From the NCBI GenBank assembly GCA_017649895.1, contig JAGCFW010000007.1, positions 62,001 to 126,000 on the forward strand: a DNA stretch of 64,000 nucleotides, in the 5' to 3' direction. The translations under genes and the position numbers were made by a program. Below the pieces are notes generated by a model that did no database searches, was not told the origin of the DNA, and worked only from the letters and a program-made list of their open reading frames with translations. Within the stretch, counting starts at the first letter, position 1; every line of letters starts with the position of its first letter. This document shows positions 1 to 8,307 of this stretch, piece by piece. Source of the DNA: Alphaproteobacteria bacterium. Lineage in GTDB: Bacteria; Pseudomonadota; Alphaproteobacteria; UBA3830.

Positions 1-236
1 AGCATGAGTAAAATCGTAGAGACTAACAACTTATCCGCGACAGGATCCAAAAAACGCCCAAACGCAGAAACCTGCTTCCATTGCCTGGCCAGATATCCAT
101 CAAAAAAATCCGTTGCACAAGCAATAATGAACAGAATCGTTGCAATAAGGTGTGAAAAATAGCCATCTATATAAAAGCAAGCGACTATAAACGGAATTGA
201 AAATATTCGCGATAACGTAAGCACATTCGGCAACAT
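1..236 (-). CDS. pgsA: CDP-diacylglycerol--glycerol-3-phosphate 3-phosphatidyltransferase (N-terminal part)
   Basis: This makes phosphatidylglycerol-phosphate at the inner membrane, the committed step to phosphatidylglycerol. Reading leftwards from an ATG at 236, about 78 residues are present before the window ends. They contain a hydrophobic segment and the full CDP-alcohol phosphotransferase signature D-G-x2-A-R-x8-G-x3-D-x3-D (DGYLAR ... GRFLDPVAD), whose aspartates bind the metal and CDP-alcohol. A GAGGAG ribosome binding site lies 8 bases upstream of the start. The C-terminal part is outside the window. The short N-terminus before the motif fits PgsA better than PssA, but the family assignment is surer than the exact substrate. 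Confidence 0.88.
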   Translation of the reverse strand, partial: MLPNVLTLSRIFSIPFIVACFYIDGYFSHLIATILFIIACATDFFDGYLARQWKQVSAFGRFLDPVADKLLVSTILLM

Positions 237-272
237 ATCAAACACTCCTCACCCGTTCGAATTGTATCACAA

Positions 273-1364
273 TTAGACATTAAACCTAAAATGAAAAATG
301 TCCCCGTCATTAACTACGTAATCTTTACCTTCCAATCGCATCTTCCCTGCAGCTTTTGCCCCTTGTTCTCCGTTGCATGAAATGTAATCGTCATAACTAA
401 TAGTCTCTGCACAGATGAATCCTCTTTCGAAATCTGTGTGAATTACTCCGGCGGCTGTCGGAGCTTTAGCTCCGCGGTAGGTTGTCCAAGCGTGAGATTC
501 TTGCGGACCGACAGTGAAAAAAGTCAGTAATCCCAAAAGATCATATCCGCCTCGGATTACCCTTGCCAATCCCGATTCTGAAAGACCTAGAGATTCTATG
601 TATTCCTGCTTCTCTCCTTCATCTTGAATTTGAGCAATTTCTGCCTCGATCGCTGCCGAAATCATAACCACGGATGAATTTCGTTGCTTTGCAAATTTTT
701 CAACTTCTTTCGTGTACCCATTTCCTGAAACCACATCGCTTTCAGAAACGTTACATACGTATAAAATAGGCTTCCGCGTTATAAGTTGAATGGTATTCGC
801 AAAAATTTCCTCTTCTCCGGTTAATCCCAACTGGCTCAGCAACTTTCCTGACTCCAACCAATCGATGGATTTTCTCAAAAAATTCTTTTCGACAGCTAAA
901 TCCGGATTGTTCTTTCTCGCAATCCCTTCTTCCTTTCTTTTTAAACTTTCGAGATCTGCAAGCATCAACTCCGTTTCGACTATCTCAATATCGCGAATAG
1001 GATCCACAGATCCGCTAACATGAGTTATGTCCGAACTGTCGAAACATCGAACAATGTGCAAAATAGCATCGGTACTTCTTATGTGACCCAAAAATTGGTT
1101 TCCGAGTCCCTCCCCTTTGCTGGCTCCTTTTACTAATCCCGCGATATCAACTATTTCGATTTGCGTAGGTATAATTTTTTCGCTATTCACCATTCCGGCT
1201 AACTTGTACAAACGAGGATCCGGAACTCCGATGCGTCCGACATTGGGCTCTATCGTACAAAAAGGATAATTCATTGCCTCCGCAGCGGTTGTTTGAGTTA
1301 TCGCATTAAACAAAGTTGATTTTCCCACATTCGGAAGTCCAACAATTCCGCAATTAAATCCCAT
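273..1364 (-). CDS. ychF: Ribosome-binding ATPase YchF
   Basis: This is a universally conserved Obg-related P-loop protein that binds the ribosome and hydrolyses ATP in preference to GTP. The 363 residues have the usual length. The P-loop GLPNVGKST is at the N-terminus, the switch region DIAGLVKGASKGEG follows, and the G4 motif reads NVSE (NxxE) rather than NKxD, which is the family's ATP-specificity mark. The C-terminal TGS domain holds the conserved stretch with FFTVGPQE and GVIHTDFERGFICAE. It lies just downstream of pgsA in the same direction (36 bases between the genes), but no functional link is implied. Nothing unusual is seen. Confidence 0.97.
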   Translation of the reverse strand: MGFNCGIVGLPNVGKSTLFNAITQTTAAEAMNYPFCTIEPNVGRIGVPDPRLYKLAGMVNSEKIIPTQIEIVDIAGLVKGASKGEGLGNQFLGHIRSTDAILHIVRCFDSSDITHVSGSVDPIRDIEIVETELMLADLESLKRKEEGIARKNNPDLAVEKNFLRKSIDWLESGKLLSQLGLTGEEEIFANTIQLITRKPILYVCNVSESDVVSGNGYTKEVEKFAKQRNSSVVMISAAIEAEIAQIQDEGEKQEYIESLGLSESGLARVIRGGYDLLGLLTFFTVGPQESHAWTTYRGAKAPTAAGVIHTDFERGFICAETISYDDYISCNGEQGAKAAGKMRLEGKDYVVNDGDIFHFRFNV

Positions 1365-1536
1365 ACTTATTTCCCTATAATTTACGGGGTCGAATATATC
1401 TCATATTTGATCATTTTCCAAGATACAGATCTATATCCCAATATCGCATGAGGGGGCTTCTAGTTTTTTATTCAATTTTTATGTATTTTTAACACATTTT
1501 ATTGTATTTTTATTGCGTGCGATAAGAGGAACATCT

Positions 1537-3288
1537 ATGGAACATTTTGTGCCGAATAATGAATCTTCGTTTAACAATTTTGATTTATTTCAATTTGCGG
1601 TATTGAATCCTCAGATTGCGATGCTTGCTTTTTTAAAAGTCGCCGAACAAATGGCAGGTCAACCGAAAAAAATTGAAAATTCACAGCAAGATTTATTGAA
1701 CAGATTAATCGAATTGCAAAAATCTTTTGTTAGAGAAGTATGTTCCAAGGATAAGAATTGCATCGATCTGGAGTATAACGCCAAAAATGAAAAATTCGAA
1801 GATAATGCTTTTGAAAATAATCCCATGATGCTTTTCGCCCGCAAGTTTTACGATACGACTTCATCTTGGATGCTAGATACCCTCGATAGTTTTGAGAATA
1901 TCGATCCGCAACTTATGCACAATGCCAGATTTTTTTTGAAACAATACATAGACATGATGTCGCCGGATAATTTTCCGTTCCTGAATCCTAGAGTTTTAAA
2001 GGAAACTTTTAACTCGCAAGGAGAAAATTTTAAAAAAGGTATGGAAATGTTTTTGCAAGATCTGCAGAATGGATCTATTACCACAAATGATAAAGAACTG
2101 TTTAATATAGGAGGAAACGTCGCAGCAACTCCGGGAAAAGTTATTTTTCAGAACGACATTATTGAGTTGATCCAATATTCTCCGACAACGGATAAAGTTC
2201 ATGCTGTTCCCGTGTTATTTGTTCCGCCATGGATCAATAAGTTTTATATTTTAGATCTGACCGATAAATCTTCTTTCGTAAAGTGGTTGTTAGATAAAGG
2301 AATTACTGTATTTATGATATCTTGGGTAAATCCGGATAAGCGATACAGAGATGTGACCTTCTCGGACTATGCATTTAGCGGAATAATGGACTCCCTTGAT
2401 AAGATTTACGAAATTACAAAATCAAAATCTGTTCATACTGTAGGATATTGCGTCGGTGGAACATTGATTTCCAGTCTTATGGCTTATTTGGCTCATCCTC
2501 TCTGCAAAAGAAAGCCAAAAGCAAATATAATGTCGGCGACTTTAATGACAACTTTGTTGGATTTCAAAAACGCAGGAGACATGGCCGTCTTCATGAGTGG
2601 AAACTATTTGGAAGCCATTACGGCTCAGATGAAGGAAAAGGGAATCTTGGATGGTAGCATCATGTATAATACCTTCAGCGCACTAAAAGCCAAGGATATG
2701 ATCTGGCGTTACTTCGTAAATAGCTATATGTTGGGAGAAAAACCGAAGGCTCACGAGATTTTATTCTGGAATTCCGATTCCACAAATCTGACAAAGGCAA
2801 TGCAGACCTTCCTTTCTCACGATCTGTATCGAGACAATCTTTTGAAAACAGGAACTGTAAAAATGTTCGGGGTTCCCATTGATTTGAGCTTAGTCAAAAC
2901 ACCTATTTATATGATTTCGATGAAGAAAGATCATCTTGTTCCGTGGAAAGCGGCTTTCGACGGTATGAAATTGTTCAACAGCAACATTCGGTTCGTTGTC
3001 GGAGGCTCCGGGCACGTTGCAGGAGTAGTTAATCCTCCAGCAAGAAACAAGTACTGTTATTGGGTAAATGATAAAATCGTCGAGACCGCTCAGGAATGGA
3101 TGGATACAGCACGAGAAATTCAAGGATCTTGGTGGAATGATTGGTTCGAATGGATTCAACCGATGTTGGGAGACATGATAATGCCGCCAGCAATCAAAGA
3201 ATTTTTGAGGGATGCGCCTGGACTGTATGTAAAAAATATGGTTCCAGAAAATTTGAAGATGATTTCTGAAAAAAATCTTTCGAAATGA
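1537..3288 (+). CDS. phaC: Class I poly(3-hydroxyalkanoate) synthase PhaC
   Basis: Polymerises 3-hydroxybutyryl-CoA into PHB on the granule surface. The start is set at the ATG at 1537 because AGAGGA sits 7 bases upstream; a TTG at 1513 would add eight residues. The 583-residue length is that of class I synthases. The alpha/beta-hydrolase core has the synthase version of the lipase box, GYCVGG, with nucleophile Cys305 (codon 2449-2451), the catalytic Asp in KKDHLVPW and the His in GGSGHVAG. The large N-terminal domain is present. It stands alone, without phaP or phaR beside it. Other PHB genes in the window are phaA (27.4 kb), aacS (35.9 kb) and phaZ (54.2 kb). Confidence 0.96.
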   Translation: MEHFVPNNESSFNNFDLFQFAVLNPQIAMLAFLKVAEQMAGQPKKIENSQQDLLNRLIELQKSFVREVCSKDKNCIDLEYNAKNEKFEDNAFENNPMMLFARKFYDTTSSWMLDTLDSFENIDPQLMHNARFFLKQYIDMMSPDNFPFLNPRVLKETFNSQGENFKKGMEMFLQDLQNGSITTNDKELFNIGGNVAATPGKVIFQNDIIELIQYSPTTDKVHAVPVLFVPPWINKFYILDLTDKSSFVKWLLDKGITVFMISWVNPDKRYRDVTFSDYAFSGIMDSLDKIYEITKSKSVHTVGYCVGGTLISSLMAYLAHPLCKRKPKANIMSATLMTTLLDFKNAGDMAVFMSGNYLEAITAQMKEKGILDGSIMYNTFSALKAKDMIWRYFVNSYMLGEKPKAHEILFWNSDSTNLTKAMQTFLSHDLYRDNLLKTGTVKMFGVPIDLSLVKTPIYMISMKKDHLVPWKAAFDGMKLFNSNIRFVVGGSGHVAGVVNPPARNKYCYWVNDKIVETAQEWMDTAREIQGSWWNDWFEWIQPMLGDMIMPPAIKEFLRDAPGLYVKNMVPENLKMISEKNLSK

Positions 3289-3373
3289 AAATGGAAAAAT
3301 TTTGAAAAACTAAAATTTTTTTGGATTTTTTCCTCAAATTACAACACTCTTTCGTATATAAACAGCGAAATAG

Positions 3374-3410
3374 TTGACCTGACTAGTATATAAATTTAAT
3401 AAAATATTAA
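3374..3410 (+). promoter_or_regulatory. Putative promoter with CtrA-box-like site upstream of the divL-like gene
   Basis: A TTGACC hexamer (3374-3379) is followed after 17 bases by TAATAA (3397-3402). A TTAA-N7-TTAA site (3396-3410) overlaps the -10-like element. The motif matches the CtrA half-site arrangement known in alphaproteobacteria. The pairing with a gene of the DivL family makes regulation by CtrA plausible, but the region is very AT-rich and the match could be chance. Confidence 0.45.
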
Positions 3411-3478
3411 TTAATTTCTTGATTTTTCTTTATTGTTATAGTCATAATATTATGACGTTGTGTAAGAGAGTAAGTTTG

Positions 3479-5947
3479 ATGAAAACTTGGACAAAAATCG
3501 ATCTCTGTGGTGTAATATTCGTCCTGCTTGGTACAATTTTCTTAATTTTTTCGGGTTCTCAAGTTTTAACTATATCCGCAATGCTGATTTCAGCAGTAAG
3601 TCTTTTGTACGGACTTTATGAAGCAAAATACGATTCTGCGAAATACCGAGATCTGCTTTGTCACTATCAGGCAATTTTGTCCTCTAACTCTGATGGATGG
3701 ATTGCATGGAATAAAAATCATGAATATATAAATTCGTCCAAAAAATTCAAGGAAATCTTCGATTTTAAAGGGAATTCCCCCATATTTTTTCAAGATATAG
3801 TTTCTCTCTTAAACACAAAAGATTCTGAAAATCTATCGATTTCATTCAACAAACTAAAACAGAACGGTCAATCTTTCGAGCAAAACGTTTCTACTTTAGA
3901 TCAAAAAAACATCAAGGTCATAGGATCGAGAATGATAATCGGAGGGCTGGAAACCGTCATTTTGTGGTGTCAGAATATCACGGAAACCTTTAATATCGTA
4001 AGCGATATTGAAAATGATTTGTTCTCTGCCCAAGAGCAAATTAATTCCTTAAAAGAAATGCTCGATACGATTCCTATTCAAGTATGGAGACGCAACGACA
4101 ATCTTGAAATTATATATTGTAACCGAGCCTATGCTGATTCTTTGAATGTTTCCCCTGAAAAAGTTTTATTGAACAACATCCCATTAATTCCAGGCTCCAT
4201 TTTTGGTCAAGGGCATTCTTTGGCCGAACATGTAAAAAAGAGTCGGAAACCTCAAAAAATTTCACAGTTTGCGGTTATAGACGGAGTTAGAAGAAAACTT
4301 TCAATCAATGAATCTCCAGCCATCAATGACGAATTTATCGGGTATGCCTTGGATATTACTGAAGAGGAAGATCTCTCGTCGAATATTGACAAAATAGTTA
4401 CGGCAAATCACGAAGTCCTAGAAAATTTGTCCACTGCAATTGCTATTTTCGGGGAAGACACACGGCTGTCTTTTTTCAATAGCACCTATCAAAGATTGAT
4501 GAAATTAGAATCGTCGTGGTTACATTCGAAACCTACGTACAGCGAGATTCTCGAGGAGAGGCGCAACAACCGACAAATTCCTGAACACGCCGATTTTCAA
4601 ATATTCAAGAAAGAGCAATTGGCTTTGTTTACATCCATAACTTCGCCAATACAAGAATTGCTTCATTTGCCAAGCGGAAAGAGTCTACGCGTGGTCGTCG
4701 CTCCTTATCCGTTAGGCGGATTAATATTTATATATGAGGACGTTACCGATTCGCTCATACTTCAGCGAAAGAACAATACGTTATTAGCTGTTCAAAAAGA
4801 AACTTTGGATCACCTCTATGAAGGAATTATGGTTTATGGAAGCGACAACCGATTAAAAATTGTAAATCAGGCATTTCTTAAAGTTTGGAACCTGACAGAT
4901 GTGTCTACAGAAGAGTTAAAGGGAATCCATTTGTCGGAGACGCTGGACAAAATGAAACCGGAATTGGATTATGGAGACGATTGGGAGACATTCCGAGCAA
5001 ATGCCGTAAGCAATTTCACGGACCGAATCAATAAAACCGGAAAATTAATTAAAAGAGATAATTCAGTAATATTATTTACCTACACGCCGTTGCCGGATGG
5101 TGCCCATATGCATAGCTTTATGGATATTACAGATACCTACAACGTAGAACAAGCTATTATGGAAAAGAATGAGTTACTGAAAACTTCTCAAACCTTAAGA
5201 TTTGAGTTGATTTCCGGAATATCCATAGAATTGAGAGAACCATTAAACTCCGTAATCGGATTTGCGGAACTGCTGTTAAATCAATACTTTGGGAATCTAA
5301 ATCAAAAGCAGACGGAATATTGTAAATATATTTTAAGTTCCTCAAATCAGTTGAACGAATTGATCGGCAATCTTATGGATATGGTTTCAATAGACTTAGA
5401 AGAACAAAAATTAAATATTTCATCGTTTTCTCTGAAAGATACCCTGGAGGAGGTAATAGAAAGCATATCCAAGAGAGCGCAAGAGAAAAATATCGATATA
5501 GTCAGGAATTACGATGATGACAATCTCATTTACAAAGGAGATAGAATTAGAATTAAACAAGCCATATTCAATGTATTAATCAATGCGATACAATTCAGTT
5601 CTCTTAATGGAAAGGTTTCTCTGCGTCTGACAACCGATAATGAACATGTAAAAATTATTATCACAGATAACGGGGAAAAGTATCGTGATCCGAGCCCGAG
5701 CAGAAAAATCTTCCAGAGATCAAACAGTAAATCGGTGAATTTTATAAATTCCGATTCGAATAATATTAGTATGCCGCTAGTTAGGTCTCTTCTGGAAATG
5801 CATGGCGGGTCGTTGCATACAGCGTTTAACGATGTGGAAAGATGTACCAGCGTTATTTGTTCCTTACCTTTGCATGGTGTACCGGAGGAAAAATCTGCCA
5901 ATGACGAGCAACCTTCGGAAATTTTTGATAAAGTGATAAACTCCTAA
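3479..5947 (+). CDS. divL: DivL-like PAS-domain pseudo-histidine kinase
   Basis: DivL is a membrane-bound pseudokinase that controls the CckA kinase and so CtrA. The start at ATG 3479 follows AAGAGAG; upstream ATGs give a less normal N-terminus. Two membrane segments span residues 5-50. About four PAS-like domains follow (each with a pattern such as DNRLxxxNxAFxxxW), then a dimerisation region and an ATPase-like domain. The phospho-acceptor box reads SIELREPLNSVIGF: the His of SHELRTPL is Ile583 (ATA at 5225-5227). Caulobacter DivL has Tyr at this position. The ATPase domain is eroded: the N-box NVLINA is present, the G1 motif is DNGEKY, and the G2 GxGLG motif is absent. Sequence style and PAS content fit DivL; the orthology is inferred. 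Confidence 0.82.
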   Translation: MKTWTKIDLCGVIFVLLGTIFLIFSGSQVLTISAMLISAVSLLYGLYEAKYDSAKYRDLLCHYQAILSSNSDGWIAWNKNHEYINSSKKFKEIFDFKGNSPIFFQDIVSLLNTKDSENLSISFNKLKQNGQSFEQNVSTLDQKNIKVIGSRMIIGGLETVILWCQNITETFNIVSDIENDLFSAQEQINSLKEMLDTIPIQVWRRNDNLEIIYCNRAYADSLNVSPEKVLLNNIPLIPGSIFGQGHSLAEHVKKSRKPQKISQFAVIDGVRRKLSINESPAINDEFIGYALDITEEEDLSSNIDKIVTANHEVLENLSTAIAIFGEDTRLSFFNSTYQRLMKLESSWLHSKPTYSEILEERRNNRQIPEHADFQIFKKEQLALFTSITSPIQELLHLPSGKSLRVVVAPYPLGGLIFIYEDVTDSLILQRKNNTLLAVQKETLDHLYEGIMVYGSDNRLKIVNQAFLKVWNLTDVSTEELKGIHLSETLDKMKPELDYGDDWETFRANAVSNFTDRINKTGKLIKRDNSVILFTYTPLPDGAHMHSFMDITDTYNVEQAIMEKNELLKTSQTLRFELISGISIELREPLNSVIGFAELLLNQYFGNLNQKQTEYCKYILSSSNQLNELIGNLMDMVSIDLEEQKLNISSFSLKDTLEEVIESISKRAQEKNIDIVRNYDDDNLIYKGDRIRIKQAIFNVLINAIQFSSLNGKVSLRLTTDNEHVKIIITDNGEKYRDPSPSRKIFQRSNSKSVNFINSDSNNISMPLVRSLLEMHGGSLHTAFNDVERCTSVICSLPLHGVPEEKSANDEQPSEIFDKVINS

Positions 5948-5948
5948 T

Positions 5949-6146
5949 ATGGATAAGAGAAACTGTTTAATAAAATCTATAAATTGCGGACTGGAATTTA
6001 CATCCTGCATCATTGTGGGAGTATTTATCGGGATTTTTATCGATAAAAAAGTTCAGTGCTTTCCCTTGTTTTTAGTAATATTTCTAATACTCGGTTGCAT
6101 AGCCGGATATTTTAATATGATGAGGTATATAGAAAAAAATCGTTGA
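5949..6146 (+). CDS. AtpZ/AtpI-family small membrane protein
   Basis: This 65-residue protein has two membrane helices joined by a short loop. The pattern GVFIGIFIDKK ... P ... GCIAGYFNMMR is the Gly-rich signature of the AtpZ/AtpI family, which is linked to F0F1-ATP synthase assembly or Mg2+/Ca2+ transport. The start codon is one base after the divL stop, so it is probably translated from the same transcript. In most bacteria the gene precedes atpB; here no atp gene is in sight, which is unusual. The small size limits certainty. Confidence 0.72.
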   Translation: MDKRNCLIKSINCGLEFTSCIIVGVFIGIFIDKKVQCFPLFLVIFLILGCIAGYFNMMRYIEKNR

Positions 6147-6152
6147 ACTTCA

Positions 6153-6851
6153 TCACTGAGCCGCAAATTTTTGAATTTCCCAACTTACATATTGCGGAAA
6201 TTGCATTCCCAACAAGTGTCCCGCTCCAACAGTGTAAATTATCTTCACATCATCCAATTTTTCGAAATTATCTTTCACAATATTGAACGGAATAACCCAA
6301 TCATCCAAGCTTGAAAGAACCAAATGAGGAATTTTCGGACTCTCTATCCCAGAATACAATAAATTCAAATCTTTCATCAATAATTCCTGATTTAGTTGGG
6401 ACGGCAAAGCCATCATCGGCGCGCCACACATTGCCATAAAATTACATAAAGTAATTTTCGGAAAATATGCATAACTGTTTTTCATGAAATCCAAGAAAAA
6501 TTTTCTGATAGTACGTATCGGCTCTGTACTTCCGAGATATTGAGAAAATCCTTCGACAGACACAATTTTCTCTAAATAAAAAAAATCATATTTTTGATTT
6601 AAATCACAAAGTTTGTGATAACCTAGCGAGTGCCCTACCCCAACCAATCTTTTTCCTTCAAAAATTTTTCTTAGGTATTTTTCATCATAATCTTCGGGAT
6701 TATCGAAATAGTTTTCGGAAAGCAAAACATACCCGCAATTCGAAAAATACGGCAACAACTCATCCCAATACTTATAATTCGAACCAAATCCGTTGAAAAA
6801 TACAAAAAGGAAATCGTCCTGTGAATTTTCGGTTGATAATTTACAAAGCAT
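6153..6851 (-). CDS. Alpha/beta-fold hydrolase
   Basis: This is a 232-residue cytoplasmic serine hydrolase. The start at 6851 is preferred because GGAG stands 6 bases before it; a TTG four codons upstream is poorer. The nucleophile elbow is GVGHSLGYHK, and the catalytic His lies in VGAGHLLG near the C-terminus. Asp in SSLDDWVIP is the likely acid. The oxyanion region is FFNGFGSNYKYW. Size and motifs resemble BioH-like carboxylesterases, but the substrate cannot be read from sequence. It follows nth by 54 bases, so dapB-nth-hydrolase may be one transcript. Its 3' end is only 6 bases from the convergent AtpZ-like gene. Confidence 0.75.
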   Translation of the reverse strand: MLCKLSTENSQDDFLFVFFNGFGSNYKYWDELLPYFSNCGYVLLSENYFDNPEDYDEKYLRKIFEGKRLVGVGHSLGYHKLCDLNQKYDFFYLEKIVSVEGFSQYLGSTEPIRTIRKFFLDFMKNSYAYFPKITLCNFMAMCGAPMMALPSQLNQELLMKDLNLLYSGIESPKIPHLVLSSLDDWVIPFNIVKDNFEKLDDVKIIYTVGAGHLLGMQFPQYVSWEIQKFAAQ

Positions 6852-6905
6852 AACTATCTCCAAGATCCTATACGGAAAGCTTATTAGATTCAGGTAAAAA
6901 TATAA

Positions 6906-7535
6906 TTACTTTTTGAAAATTTTAGGACAAATTTCGGAAATTTGGCAGTGATCGCAGTCCGGTTTTCTGGCTTTGCAAACATATCTCCCGTGCAATACCA
7001 AATAGTTACTGATATTTCTTTTATATTTTTCAGGAATAGCCCTCTCCAAGTCTTTTTCGACCTGCAATGGATTATTACTCGTTGAAATTCCCATTACATT
7101 TGTCAACCTCAAAACATGGGTATCCACGGCGATTGTCGGCTGATCAAATAATTCGTTCAAAACAACATTCGCGCTTTTTCGACCAACTCCAGGTAATGAC
7201 TCAAGTGCTTCTCGAGAATTCGGCACGCGTCCATTATACTTTTCCTTTAGAATCTTCAAAAGCCCGATTATGTTTTTCGCTTTATTTCGATAAAGTCCAA
7301 TGGAAGAAATTTCCTTTGCAAGATTTTTCTCTCCCAAATTTAGAAAATCGTCGATGGTTTTATATTTTTTGAATAACTTGTCGGTAACTTTATTAACTTG
7401 AACGTCTGTGGTTTGGGCTGACATCACAACAGCCATCAAAAAAGAATAGTCCGAAAAGCTTTTCAATTCACTTTTCGGGAATTTTATTGTTTCGGAGAGA
7501 ATTCTGCAAATTTCTTCTATATTATTTTTTTGCAC
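6906..7535 (-). CDS. nth: Endonuclease III
   Basis: DNA glycosylase/AP lyase that removes oxidised pyrimidines in base excision repair. The 209 residues are full length. The helix-hairpin-helix LPGVGRKSANVVL carries the catalytic Lys, VDTHV the catalytic Asp, and the C-terminus the 4Fe-4S loop C-x6-C-x2-C-x5-C (CKARKPDCDHCQISEIC). The start is a GTG at 7535 with GGAGG nine bases upstream; it overlaps the end of dapB by 14 bases, indicating an operon. Confidence 0.97.
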   Translation of the reverse strand: MQKNNIEEICRILSETIKFPKSELKSFSDYSFLMAVVMSAQTTDVQVNKVTDKLFKKYKTIDDFLNLGEKNLAKEISSIGLYRNKAKNIIGLLKILKEKYNGRVPNSREALESLPGVGRKSANVVLNELFDQPTIAVDTHVLRLTNVMGISTSNNPLQVEKDLERAIPEKYKRNISNYLVLHGRYVCKARKPDCDHCQISEICPKIFKK

Positions 7536-8181
7536 TCAAGTAATCCTCCAGAAAATAGAATCCGTTTTTTTGAGACACCAACCAAAAAGCGCACCTAACT
7601 GCTCCCGAAGCAAATACTCTGCGAGAAAATGATCTGTGAGATATCGTTACTTCCTCATCCTCTCCCGTAAAACTGCAGATATGATCGCCGGAAACTCCCC
7701 CTACTCTCAGCGAAACTATTTGCGGTGTTTTTTCAAGCTGAGATGCCAAAAACAGCGTCGTCCCTGAAGGCTTATCTTTTTTTTTGTTGTGGTGCCGATC
7801 GATAATCGAGACATCAAAATCATCCAGAACTTTCTCGCTCATTCGAATTAACTTAGACACCAGAAAAATTCCTATGCTAAAATTACTGGCATAGAGAATC
7901 GGAGTGTGTTCCGCGAAAGATTTTAGTTGTTCGAATTCTTCCTCGGAAAAGCCCGTCGTCCCGCAAACAAGAGGAATATTGTGTTTAGCGCAATATCCAG
8001 CTGCTTTTATCGAAATTGCAGGAGTGGAAAAATCCACGGCGACAGAAGAATTTTTTATTACCTTTTCGAACTCTTCCTCAGTTGTGCCGCTCGAAATACC
8101 TCCAACTACTTCATCCGATTTCAACAACTTCGAAACCTCTTGCCCCATCCTTCCGGTAATCCCGACAATTGACAACTTCAT
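7522..8181 (-). CDS. dapB: 4-hydroxy-tetrahydrodipicolinate reductase
   Basis: NAD(P)H-dependent step of the diaminopimelate/lysine pathway, needed for peptidoglycan. The Rossmann start MKLSIVGITGRMG sits at ATG 8181; a GTG at 8205 would add eight residues without family support. The catalytic and substrate loop reads DRHHNKKKDKPSGTT, with the HH pair and the K-x-D-x-P-S-G-T motif. At 219 residues it is shorter than the E. coli enzyme (about 270), with a compressed middle. The 3' end overlaps nth by 14 bases. Confidence 0.95.
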   Translation of the reverse strand: MKLSIVGITGRMGQEVSKLLKSDEVVGGISSGTTEEEFEKVIKNSSVAVDFSTPAISIKAAGYCAKHNIPLVCGTTGFSEEEFEQLKSFAEHTPILYASNFSIGIFLVSKLIRMSEKVLDDFDVSIIDRHHNKKKDKPSGTTLFLASQLEKTPQIVSLRVGGVSGDHICSFTGEDEEVTISHRSFSRRVFASGAVRCAFWLVSQKNGFYFLEDYLSAKK

Positions 8182-8307
8182 TTTGAATCCACTTTTTCTA
8201 ACCACTGAACAACTCCCATGATTCTAAATAATTTTTCAAAGCATGTCATGTAGAATTGTTACTTAGATTCTAATTTGATAAATTCACCTTGGTCATAAGG
8301 GGGAAAT

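Noticed and set aside
3290-3350. AT-rich inverted repeat (AAAATTTT twice) after phaC as a terminator.
   Set aside because: The sequence pairs with itself in many ways because it is nearly all A and T; there is no stable GC stem.
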